From positions 124,001 through 188,000 of the forward strand of contig CAVYBR010000015.1 in the NCBI GenBank assembly GCA_963766765.1: 64,000 bases of DNA. The letters are read 5' to 3'. Positions within the stretch are counted from its first letter, which is position 1. Every line of letters starts with the position of its first letter. This document shows positions 16,602 through 23,984 of the stretch, one piece after another. A program made the position numbers and the translations under genes. Below the pieces are notes generated by a model. It was not told where the DNA came from, searched no databases, and saw only the letters and a list, made by a program, of their open reading frames with translations. Origin of the DNA: JACCQS01 sp963766765 (GTDB lineage: Bacteria; Actinomycetota; Actinomycetes; Mycobacteriales; Geodermatophilaceae).

Positions 16602-17446
16602 CCGCGGCTCGCCTTGCCGAGGCCGTGTTGCGACCGGACGCTCGCCCGGTCCGAATTGGGACGAAGTCGACGATTGCCCTGCTGATCACCACCGGCTTCG
16701 GGATCGGCGCTTTCGGCTGGCCACTTCTGGTCGGACCGGACTCCGGGATCGCGCACGGCCTGGACGCGCCCTTGATCTTCGGCGCGATGATGCTGCTGGT
16801 GGTCGCAGTCGTGTTGGCGATGCTCGCCGACGGCGGCATGGACGCCAAAGCCGTTGCGATGCTGGGGGTTCTGGCTGCGATCGGCGCAGCGCTGCGACCC
16901 CTTGGTGCTGGTACGGCCGGCGTCGAGCCGTTGTTCTTCATCTTGATCCTCGGCGGGCGGGCATTCGGCCCGGGCTTCGGGTTCGTACAAGGCGCGACGA
17001 CCCTCTTCGCCTCGGCCCTGCTCACGGGTGGCGTCGGGCCGTGGCTGCCATTCCAGATGCTCGGGGCCGCATGGATCGGGTTGGGCGCCGGTCTGTTGCC
17101 GCCCGTACGTGGCCGACTGGAGGTGCTGCTGCTGTGCGCGTACGCGGCGGTGGCTTCGATGGCCTATGGCTTGGTGATGAACTTGTCCTTCTGGCCGTTC
17201 AGCCTTGGGCCGACGACCTCGGTCTCGTTCGTACCTGGGGATGCCGTGGTCGACAACCTGATCCGGTTTGCGGGGTTCAGTGCCACGACATCGCTGGGCT
17301 GGGATCTGGGCCGGGCGATCACGGTGACGATCCTGGTTGCGCTGACCGCAGCCCCGGTGCTGCGGGCGCTGCGCAGAGCCGGCCGCCGGGCCGCCTTCGA
17401 TCCCGACGTGGCGTTCGAACCGACTGCTGATCCTCCTCGGCACTGA
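16598..17446 (+). CDS. ECF transporter S component, probably for cobalamin
   Basis: 282 residues with about six membrane helices. The sequence GGRAFGPGFGFVQGATTLFASALLTGGVGPWLPFQMLG is typical of the membrane-embedded substrate-binding S subunits of the cobalt/cobalamin-related (CbrT-like) class. It ends the riboswitch operon (ATGA overlap with the ATPase), so substrate assignment to cobalamin or a corrinoid precursor rests on context. The N-terminus before the first helix (about 25 residues) is polar and cytoplasmic. Confidence 0.85.
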   Translation: MTAARLAEAVLRPDARPVRIGTKSTIALLITTGFGIGAFGWPLLVGPDSGIAHGLDAPLIFGAMMLLVVAVVLAMLADGGMDAKAVAMLGVLAAIGAALRPLGAGTAGVEPLFFILILGGRAFGPGFGFVQGATTLFASALLTGGVGPWLPFQMLGAAWIGLGAGLLPPVRGRLEVLLLCAYAAVASMAYGLVMNLSFWPFSLGPTTSVSFVPGDAVVDNLIRFAGFSATTSLGWDLGRAITVTILVALTAAPVLRALRRAGRRAAFDPDVAFEPTADPPRH

Positions 17447-17478
17447 GTCAGTACCAGCGGCGTCAGATGTCGTCGGCG

Positions 17479-18234
17479 TCAGATGTAGTCGGCCGCATCC
17501 CGCAGTCGTGTTCCGCGCTCGGCGGGGGTGTGTCTGGGGCACGAAGCGCATTTGGGTACGTCCGGTTCGAAATAGATCAGGCAGCAGGAAGACCGCCGTA
17601 CGAACCGGGCGTTGCCCTCCTTCGGTGCGCGGAGCGGCACCTCGAGGTACCTCGGCGTGGGAAGTGGCGAGCCGATGAGATCGGCCAGCGTGACCGCAAG
17701 CGCTGTGGCCCGATCCACCTCGCCACGCACCCGGCCGAGCCACAACATTCGATTGGCCAACGAGTCCGAGGCGATCGCCCAGAGCGCGCGCTTGCCACCG
17801 GCGCCGGCCCGCGCGACGAGCGGGATGGCGAACTCCAGGCTCTCGCGAAGCGCGGCGGCCGTCGCTTCGACCGGATCGCCATCGAGCACCGCGATCGACT
17901 GCGCGGTCAGGATCACGCCGTCATCGGCTCGTTGCAGCAGCACGTCGCCGGGCTTGGGCGACAGCGCGCGGCCGGCGACGAACAGCGAGGCAACGGTGGG
18001 AGTCAGGAAGACCTGAGAGACCGAATACCACCAGAGCGTTGCCCGTACCCGCCGATTGACGCTCGGCCACCGCGACGCTTGCAGGGCGACCTCGGAGTCG
18101 AGCCACGCGGCATCCGAGATCCGTTCGAACGGGACCGATGCGGGACGGCCACTCGGCATCAGATGGCCGTGCTCGATCTCGGGCAGGCCGGCCAGCGTCG
18201 TAGCGAGCGCCGCGTCCGCGAGAGCCGTGCCCAT
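17479..18234 (-). CDS. FhuF-like (2Fe-2S) protein, ferric-siderophore reductase type
   Basis: 251 residues. The C-terminal cysteine pattern C-C-x10-C-x2-C (SSCCLIYFEPDVPKCASCP) is the diagnostic [2Fe-2S] site of FhuF, which reduces ferric siderophores in the cytoplasm. The rest fits the FhuF helical domain. ATG 18234 is preferred because GGTGG lies just upstream; a frame extension to GTG 18270 would run into a palindromic repeat. It converges with the ECF operon, 32 bases apart, and diverges from the LLM oxidoreductase gene. No siderophore genes are near. Confidence 0.8.
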   Translation of the reverse strand: MGTALADAALATTLAGLPEIEHGHLMPSGRPASVPFERISDAAWLDSEVALQASRWPSVNRRVRATLWWYSVSQVFLTPTVASLFVAGRALSPKPGDVLLQRADDGVILTAQSIAVLDGDPVEATAAALRESLEFAIPLVARAGAGGKRALWAIASDSLANRMLWLGRVRGEVDRATALAVTLADLIGSPLPTPRYLEVPLRAPKEGNARFVRRSSCCLIYFEPDVPKCASCPRHTPAERGTRLRDAADYI

Positions 18235-18268
18235 GTCCACCGGGCTCAGTGTGCCCGGACCTGACCGC

Positions 18269-18286
18269 ACTTTCTCCGGAGAAAGT
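18269..18286. repeat. ACTTTCTCCGGAGAAAGT palindrome, divergent intergenic copy
   Basis: A perfect 18-bp dyad between divergently transcribed fhuF-like and LLM oxidoreductase genes, flanked by GACCGC on the left. Copies of the same core occur three times at 28760-28861 and once at 48422-48439. Its position between two promoters differs from the other copies, which lie behind genes. Confidence 0.85.
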
Positions 18287-18315
18287 CCGCTCGGGCATTG
18301 GCTAGGGTCCCCACC

Positions 18316-19206
18316 GTGGCTGACATCGGATTGGCACTATCCGGAGCGCTGCCCCTGGACGGCGCCCGGGCCTTGCAACTGCTCGAGGAAGTCGTCGATG
18401 CCGGATACGCACCGGTCCTGTCCACCGAGGTCTGCACCACGAGCGCGCTGAGCCTGACCGCCGCGCTGGCCGCCCGCCGACCCGGAATTTCGCTCGGCAC
18501 CGGCATCGTCCCGCTGCCCGCGGCGACCGATGCCACGCTCGCCATGGCCGCAGCCACCGCCGCGGCGCTGTCGGGCGCGAGGTACTACCTGGGGGTTGGC
18601 ACCTCGACCGAGCAGATCGTGAGCGGCTGGCACGGCGCGACCTACGACGGCTCGGTCAGTGGTACGCGGGAGCGGTTGACCAACATCCGGACGCTGCTCG
18701 ATGGCGCCAAGCGCGGCTCCTTCGCCATGGCGAAGCCGCCGGGAGAACAAGTCCAGGTCCTGCTCGGCGCGTTGGGCCCGCGCATGATCGAACTCGGCAT
18801 GACCGACGGCGATGGCGTCATCCTGAACTTCGCGCCGCCGGAGAATCTGCCTCCGCCGAGCAGCGGCAAGACGGTGCTTGCCTACATCTGGGTGCTCGTC
18901 GACGACGAGTCCGAGGCACGCGCGAGACGCGACCTCACGGCGTACTGCCTCGCCAAGCCCTACGCGCGGCACTTCACCGCCCTCGGGTACGGCGACGTGG
19001 TCGCCGACGTCGTCGCGCTCGCCGGCCAGCGGCGGCTGCGCGAAGGGCCGGCCGCCCTCCCCGCGGAGTTCGTCCGCCGTTTCTATGCCCAACCCGACCA
19101 GCTCACCGATCTCTGCGCGGCCTACGGCAACGCCGGCGCCACTCCGGTCCTGCTTCCCGTCACCGGGCCAGATCCCGAGTCGCTGGTCATTCCGCTGCCC
19201 AGCTGA
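18316..19206 (+). CDS. LLM-class F420-dependent oxidoreductase
   Basis: 296 residues. The luciferase-like TIM barrel is recognised by VLSTEVCTTSALSLTAALAA, then SLGTGIVPLPAATDATLAMAAAT and YYLGVGTSTEQIVSGWHG. The last is the (L/V)GxGxS segment that binds the cofactor phosphate. It is expected to use F420 or FMN in a hydride transfer reaction; the substrate is unknown. GTG 18316 is preferred, with AGGG 8 bases upstream; a TTG six codons earlier is the alternative. Confidence 0.82.
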   Translation: MADIGLALSGALPLDGARALQLLEEVVDAGYAPVLSTEVCTTSALSLTAALAARRPGISLGTGIVPLPAATDATLAMAAATAAALSGARYYLGVGTSTEQIVSGWHGATYDGSVSGTRERLTNIRTLLDGAKRGSFAMAKPPGEQVQVLLGALGPRMIELGMTDGDGVILNFAPPENLPPPSSGKTVLAYIWVLVDDESEARARRDLTAYCLAKPYARHFTALGYGDVVADVVALAGQRRLREGPAALPAEFVRRFYAQPDQLTDLCAAYGNAGATPVLLPVTGPDPESLVIPLPS

Positions 19207-19326
19207 ACCGAGTGCGCGAAGACCGGCTCAACGGCGCCGACAGCGCCGCCGCGAACCCGACCCACCGCGTCGTACGTGATGGACAACACCTACCCTGAGC
19301 GGCTACCGCCCGGTAATGTCGCCTAT

Positions 19327-19342
19327 GTTACTGACGAGTAAC
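19327..19342. promoter_or_regulatory. TetR-like operator before the acyl-CoA dehydrogenase
   Basis: GTTACTGACGAGTAAC is a 6-bp perfect inverted repeat with a 4-base spacer, centred 44 bases upstream of the acyl-CoA dehydrogenase start. TTACT-N4-AGTAA type dyads are common TetR-family sites controlling fatty-acid degradation genes. The identification is by symmetry and position only; no matching regulator gene is adjacent. Confidence 0.5.
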
Positions 19343-19378
19343 CCCGAGTACGGGGCCGCCGGATCGAAAGAGTCGAGG

Positions 19379-21229
19379 ATGACCCACTACACCGCGAACC
19401 TCCGCGATCTCGAGTTCAACCTCTTCGAGGTACTCGACACCAAAGATCGCTTCGGTAAGGGTGTGTTCGCTCATATGGACACCCAGACCGCCCGGCACGT
19501 GTTGTCCGAGGCGGGACGGCTGGCCACTGGCCCGTTGGCCGAGTCCTACACCTCCACCGATCGGAACCCGCCGGTCTTCGATCCAGCGACTCGCTCGGTG
19601 GCCATGCCCGACCCGTTCAAGAAGTCCTATCAGGCGTTGGTCGACGGGGACTGGAACATGGTCGGCCTCCCCGAGCGCCTCGGCGGCTTCGGTGCCCCGC
19701 GCGCGCTGACCTGGGCAGTCAACGAGCTGGTCCTCGGCGCGAACCCGGCGCTGTTCATGTACTCCTCCGGGCCGGCCTTCTTCGCCGTCGTCGAGGCGAT
19801 CGGGACCGAGGAGCAGCAGCGGCTCGCGAAACTGATGATCGACAAGCGGTGGGCCGTGACGATGGTGCTGACCGAGCCGGACGCGGGCTCCGATGTCGGC
19901 GCCGGGACCACCAAGGCGACTCCGCAGCCGGATGGCACTTGGCACATCGAAGGCGTCAAGCGGTTCATCAGCGGCGCCGAGCACGACTTGACCGAGCAGA
20001 TCATCCACCTGGTTCTCGCCCGCCCGGTCGGGGCTGTGGCCGGGACTAAGGGACTGTCGCTGTTCATCGTGCCGAAGTACCACTTCGACTGGGAGACCGG
20101 CGAATTGGGCGAGCGCAATGGCGCCAACGTCACCAACCTTGAGAAGAAGATGGGCCTCAAGGCCTCCGCGACGTGCGAGATGACCTTCGGCCAGGACGGG
20201 ACTCCGGCGGTCGGCTGGTTGGCCGGCGAGGTGCACGACGGCATGGCCCAGATGTTCAAGGTCATCGAGAACGCCAGGATGTTCGTGGGGACCAAGGCCA
20301 TCGCTCAGTTGTCCGCGGGCTACCAGGTTGCGCTGGCCTACGCCAAGGAGCGGATCCAAGGCTCTGACCTCACCAAGTCGACGGACAAGACCGCACCCCG
20401 GGTCTCGATCATCCATCACCCAGACGTACGTCGGTCGCTGCTCACCCAGAAGGCCTACGCCGAGGGCATGCGCGCCCTCTATCTCTACGCCGCCAGCTTC
20501 CAGGACCAGGTGCTCGACGCCGAGGGCGACGGGACCCAGGACAGCGACGAGAACAAGCTCGCCGTACGCGTCAACGACCTGCTGTTGCCCATTGTGAAGG
20601 GGTACGGCTCCGAGCGCGCGTACGCGATCCTGAGTGCTGAGTCGCTGCAGACTCTCGGTGGCTCGGGATACCTGCAGGACTACCCGATCGAGCAGTACGT
20701 CCGGGACGCCAAGATCGACAGCGTGTACGAGGGTACGACCGCGATCCAGGGCATGGACTTCTTCTTCCGCAAGATCATCCGCGACCAAGGGCAGGCGCTG
20801 GGCTTCCTCAACAACGAGATCCAGACCTTCCTGGACAATGAGTCGGGCAACGGGCGGCTCAAGGACGAGCGCGCCTTGCTGGCAACCGCACTCGGTGACA
20901 TCCAGCAGATGATCGGCGCGATGATCGGACAGGCCACGAAGTCCCAGGAGGACGTCACCAGCCTGTACAAGGTCGGCCAGAACACCTCCCGGCTGCTGCT
21001 GTGCATGGGCGATCTGGTGACCGGTTGGCTCCTGCTGCGCCAGGCCGAGGTGGCCATGGTGGCGCTGGACCGCGACGGCGTCTCGGCCAAGGACCAGAGC
21101 TTCTACGAGGGCAAGCTCGCCGTCGCGCGGTTCTTCGCTACCCAGGTGCTGCCGACGATCAGCGCGCAGCGGGCGATCTGCGAGGCCACCGACAACGCGA
21201 TCATGGATCTCGACGAAGCGGCTTTCTGA
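19379..21229 (+). CDS. Acyl-CoA dehydrogenase (FadE type, long form)
   Basis: 616 residues. The FAD/substrate motif VTMVLTEPDAGSDVG, the FAD-ribityl region QTLGGSGYLQDYPIEQYVRD and the C-terminal YEGTTAIQGMDFFFRKI (catalytic Glu in YEG) are intact. The extra C-terminal helical domain and the N-terminal extension match the ~600-residue class used for longer or branched acyl-CoAs. It catalyses the first dehydrogenation of beta-oxidation in the cytoplasm. It appears to be monocistronic. ATG 19379 fits this family's MxHYxANLRDLEFNLFE start. Confidence 0.93.
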   Translation: MTHYTANLRDLEFNLFEVLDTKDRFGKGVFAHMDTQTARHVLSEAGRLATGPLAESYTSTDRNPPVFDPATRSVAMPDPFKKSYQALVDGDWNMVGLPERLGGFGAPRALTWAVNELVLGANPALFMYSSGPAFFAVVEAIGTEEQQRLAKLMIDKRWAVTMVLTEPDAGSDVGAGTTKATPQPDGTWHIEGVKRFISGAEHDLTEQIIHLVLARPVGAVAGTKGLSLFIVPKYHFDWETGELGERNGANVTNLEKKMGLKASATCEMTFGQDGTPAVGWLAGEVHDGMAQMFKVIENARMFVGTKAIAQLSAGYQVALAYAKERIQGSDLTKSTDKTAPRVSIIHHPDVRRSLLTQKAYAEGMRALYLYAASFQDQVLDAEGDGTQDSDENKLAVRVNDLLLPIVKGYGSERAYAILSAESLQTLGGSGYLQDYPIEQYVRDAKIDSVYEGTTAIQGMDFFFRKIIRDQGQALGFLNNEIQTFLDNESGNGRLKDERALLATALGDIQQMIGAMIGQATKSQEDVTSLYKVGQNTSRLLLCMGDLVTGWLLLRQAEVAMVALDRDGVSAKDQSFYEGKLAVARFFATQVLPTISAQRAICEATDNAIMDLDEAAF

Positions 21230-21334
21230 GCCGCCGGCGGCCGAGGCCGGCTCCTCGCGACTCGCTCTGCTGGTGTTTCGCGTGCTTCGCACCCGTTGCA
21301 ACACCGACAAAGTACGTACAACGGGTGTAGAGCG

Positions 21335-21991
21335 GTGTGTCCAGGAATCGACACCGTCCTGATGGTCTCCGGCGCCGAGGACCGTGACCGAGTCGCGCAA
21401 CACAAGAGCTTCATCGATGCAGCGGTCCAGGCCGGCGTCCGGCACCTGGTCTACACCTCGTTCATCAACGCCGGGCCGGATGCCACGTTCACGCTGGCCA
21501 GGGACCACTGGGCCACCGAGGAGTACATCCGGGCCAGCGGCCTGCGATTCACCTTTCTCCGCGACAACCTCTACGCGGACTTCTTTCCGCTGATGGTCGG
21601 CGAGGACGGCGTGATCCGCGGTCCGGCCGGCGAGGGTCGCGTCGCCGCCGTGGCCCAAGATGACTTAGCCGAGGTCGCGGCCGGCGTACTGGTGACCCCG
21701 ACCTCACACGAGGGAGTCACCTACAACCTGACCGGACCCGAGGCGCTCACGCTTGACGAGGTCGCCGCCATCATCAGCGCCGCCACCGGGCGCACGGTCG
21801 CGTACTACCCCGAGACGATCGAGGATGCCTACGCCTCGCGCGCGCAGTACGGCGCCCCGGACTGGCAGGTCGAGGCCTGGGTCTCGACGTACACCTCCAT
21901 CGCTGCTGGCTAGCTGGCTGAGGTCAGCGACGACATCCCCAACCTCACTGGGCACCGGGCGACGTCCCTGGCCGAGCTCCTTGCCGGCTGA
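21335..21991 (+). pseudogene. NmrA/SDR-family oxidoreductase remnant
   Basis: The reading frame encodes the central and C-terminal part of an NmrA-like NAD(P)-binding protein: GIDTVLMVSGAEDRD, VRHLVYTSFINAGP, LRFTFLRDNLYADFFP and YNLTGPEALTLDEVAAI. The first ~60 residues, including the GxxGxxG cofactor motif, are absent. An in-frame TAG at 21911-21913 interrupts the end; the frame continues LAEVSDDIPNLTGHRATS to a TGA at 21991, the normal family C-terminus. An N-terminal deletion plus a nonsense codon mark it as broken. It could still yield a ~190-residue fragment. Confidence 0.7.
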
Positions 21992-22017
21992 CGTACCCCG
22001 CAATGGCGCCCGAAAAC

Positions 22018-22083
22018 GGGACGTTATGCGCATAACGTCCCAAAATCGGGCCCCGGCGCGGGACCTTATGCGCATAACGTCCC
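22018..22083. repeat. Paired GTTATGCGCATAAC palindromes, locus 1
   Basis: Two 24-base dyads with the core GTTATGCGCATAAC flanked by GGGAC and GTCCC start at 22018 and 22060, exactly 42 bases apart (the second has one mismatch). Outer flanks AACGGGAC and GTCCCGTT could pair to close a larger hairpin. The pair lies between the converging NmrA remnant and trmL. An identical arrangement occurs at 54714-54779. Confidence 0.9.
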
Positions 22084-22116
22084 GTTTGGCAGGCGGTGCT
22101 TGCCCGCGCCGCGAGG

Positions 22117-22581
22117 TCAGGCTTGAACCCGGAAGTCGTGTTGCCGCCAGGCTTCGTAGACCGCGATCGCCGTCGCGTTGGACAGGTTCAGCGATCGCCG
22201 GGCCGGCTGCATCGGGATCCGCAGCCGGTCGGTGACGTTCGGATCCTCGAGTACGGCAGCGGGCAGGCCATCGGGCTCCGGTCCGAACAACAAGACGTCG
22301 CCCGGCTCGTAGGCGACATCCACGTACGACCTCGTCGCCCGCGCCGTGAACGCGAACACCCGGGCCGGCAGCACCGCCGCCCATAGCGCGGCAAGGTCCG
22401 GATGCACGGTGAGGCTGGCCAGGTCGTGATAGTCCAAGCCGGCTCGACGCAGTTGGGCATCGGATAGGTCGAAGCCCAAGGGTTCCACCAGGTGCAAAGC
22501 GCAGCCGGTCACCGCCGCGAGGCGGATCGCGGCACCGGTATTCGGGGGAATCCGCGGCTGGAAGTACGCGATGCGAAACAC
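22117..22581 (-). CDS. trmL: tRNA (cytidine/uridine-34-2'-O)-methyltransferase
   Basis: 154 residues, the size of minimal SPOUT enzymes. Motifs IPPNTGAAIRLAAVTG (motif 1), LLFGPEPDGLP (motif 2) and IPMQPARRSLNLSNATAIAVYE (motif 3, the SAM-binding knot) are complete. It should methylate the ribose of the wobble base of tRNA-Leu isoacceptors. It is transcribed divergently from a small membrane-protein gene and converges with the NmrA remnant. Confidence 0.92.
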   Translation of the reverse strand: MFRIAYFQPRIPPNTGAAIRLAAVTGCALHLVEPLGFDLSDAQLRRAGLDYHDLASLTVHPDLAALWAAVLPARVFAFTARATRSYVDVAYEPGDVLLFGPEPDGLPAAVLEDPNVTDRLRIPMQPARRSLNLSNATAIAVYEAWRQHDFRVQA

Positions 22582-22687
22582 ACCCGAACGCTCTCACGAG
22601 CGGGGCATAGACGATGTAAGGCGCCCAATAGGGCAAGATGGACCGCCGAGACCGGCGTCACTCGCCGGTCCTGACGGGAGGCACCCC

Positions 22688-22945
22688 ATGGCACTCGGAA
22701 CCTCGATCTTCCTGATCGCCCTCGGAGCGGTCCTGTCGTTCGCGCTCGACCGGGACACCGTCTCGGTGTTCAACGTCAACATCGTCGGCTACATCCTGAT
22801 GGCCGTCGGAATCCTGGGACTGATCATCTCCTTCGTCATCAACAATCAGCGCCGGAGCACCTCGCACCGCACGATCGTTGACGACCGGCGCTACCCCGAG
22901 GATCCCACCGCCACCCCCAGCCGCCTACTGACCGACGCGTACTGA
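22688..22945 (+). CDS. DUF6458 small membrane protein
   Basis: 85 residues. ATG 22688 has GGGAGG 6 bases upstream. Two membrane helices (GTSIFLIALGAVLSFAL and GYILMAVGILGLIISFVI) with a short DRDTVSVFNVN turn, then a basic and polar tail (RRSTSHRTIVDDRR), match the DUF6458 actinobacterial family of unknown function. It ends 10 bases before the converging TRAP solute-binding gene. Confidence 0.85.
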   Translation: MALGTSIFLIALGAVLSFALDRDTVSVFNVNIVGYILMAVGILGLIISFVINNQRRSTSHRTIVDDRRYPEDPTATPSRLLTDAY

Positions 22946-22955
22946 CTGAGGCGCC

Positions 22956-23984
22956 TTACTGCTCGTCGAAGTAACGCTGAGCGCCCGGATGCAGCTCCAC
23001 CGGGGCTGTCTCGGTGGCGGTCTCCAGTGAGATGTTCTCCGCTTCAGGGTGTACGGACGCGAGCGTGTCCAGGTTCTCGAAGATCGCCTTGGTGATCTCA
23101 TAGGCGAGGTCCTCACTCATCGCGTCGCTGACCACCAGCAGGTTGGGCACCACGATCGTGGCGATCTCCTCGTCCAGCCCGTACGCGTCGGTCGGGATCG
23201 CCCCCTCCATGTACGCCTCGCCATATGTGTCCTGCAGCGTCGCCAATTCCTCGGTCAGCGGCAGTGCCTTGACGTCATTGTGAAGTGACGTGACGAGGTC
23301 GGTGATGCCGCCTGTTGGCAGCCCGCCCGACCAGATGAGTCCGTCGATCGTCCCGTCCTTCATCCCCTGCACGCTCTCCGGCAGTCCCAGGCTCTGCTGC
23401 TCGATGTCATCGGCAGTCAGGTCGTTGGCCTCGAGCAGACGCAGCGCGATGACCTCCGTACCCGAGTTGGGTGAGCCGGTCGAGATCCTCTTGCCCGCCA
23501 TGTCCGCGATCGAGTCGATGCCAGCATCGGAACGAACGAACACCTGCGTGTAGTTGCTGTAGATCCGGGCCAGTGCCTGTACGGGCTGGGCCGCGTCCTC
23601 GAAGGACGCAGTCCCATTCACCGCGTCGGCCGCCGTGTCGGCCAACGTGAAGCCGATGTCGCTGTCCCCGGCGCAGACGAACCGGATGTTCTCCGCGGAG
23701 GCATTTGTCGCCTCCGCCGTCGCCTCAATGCCCTCCACGTTGTCGGTGAGCACCTGGGCGATGCCGCCGCCGAGGATGTAATAAACCCCCGTCGTGTTGC
23801 CGGTAGCGATCGAGAGTCGTCCGCTCTCAGCAGGTGCGGCGCAGCCCGGCTCATCGCTGTCAGCATCACCGCCACCGCCACCGCCGCCGCCGCCGGCTTC
23901 GGTACATCCGGCCAGCACCAACGCCCCGGCTGCCAGCGCTGCGACTGCGAATGAGGGGCGGCGCCTCATGATGAGACCTCTCAT
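22956..23984 (-). CDS. TAXI-family TRAP transporter solute-binding lipoprotein
   Basis: 342 residues. The signal peptide ends ALVLAGC (lipobox, Cys near residue 26), followed by a Gly/Asp-rich tether. The domain has LSIATGNTTGVYYILGGGIA, MAGKRISTGSPNSGTEV and GGLPTGGI, as in TAXI (TRAP-associated extracytoplasmic) binding proteins. It would deliver an organic acid or amino acid to the membrane permease. ATG 23984 has AGGAGGT upstream and overlaps the permease stop (ATGA) once the permease frameshift is allowed for. The upstream open frame running into it is an artefact of that frameshift. Confidence 0.9.
   Translation of the reverse strand: MRGLIMRRRPSFAVAALAAGALVLAGCTEAGGGGGGGGGDADSDEPGCAAPAESGRLSIATGNTTGVYYILGGGIAQVLTDNVEGIEATAEATNASAENIRFVCAGDSDIGFTLADTAADAVNGTASFEDAAQPVQALARIYSNYTQVFVRSDAGIDSIADMAGKRISTGSPNSGTEVIALRLLEANDLTADDIEQQSLGLPESVQGMKDGTIDGLIWSGGLPTGGITDLVTSLHNDVKALPLTEELATLQDTYGEAYMEGAIPTDAYGLDEEIATIVVPNLLVVSDAMSEDLAYEITKAIFENLDTLASVHPEAENISLETATETAPVELHPGAQRYFDEQ

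Noticed and set aside
17459..17492. A 16-base tandem duplication (GGCGTCAGATGT-GTC) at the end of the FhuF-like gene
   Set aside because: Only two units, partly coding for the last residues of the protein; too small to interpret.
19328..21658. A 776-codon open frame on the minus strand opposite the acyl-CoA dehydrogenase gene
   Set aside because: It is antisense to a clear enzyme gene, has low-complexity Leu/Val/Gly/Asp composition and matches no family; such frames arise from high-G+C codon bias.
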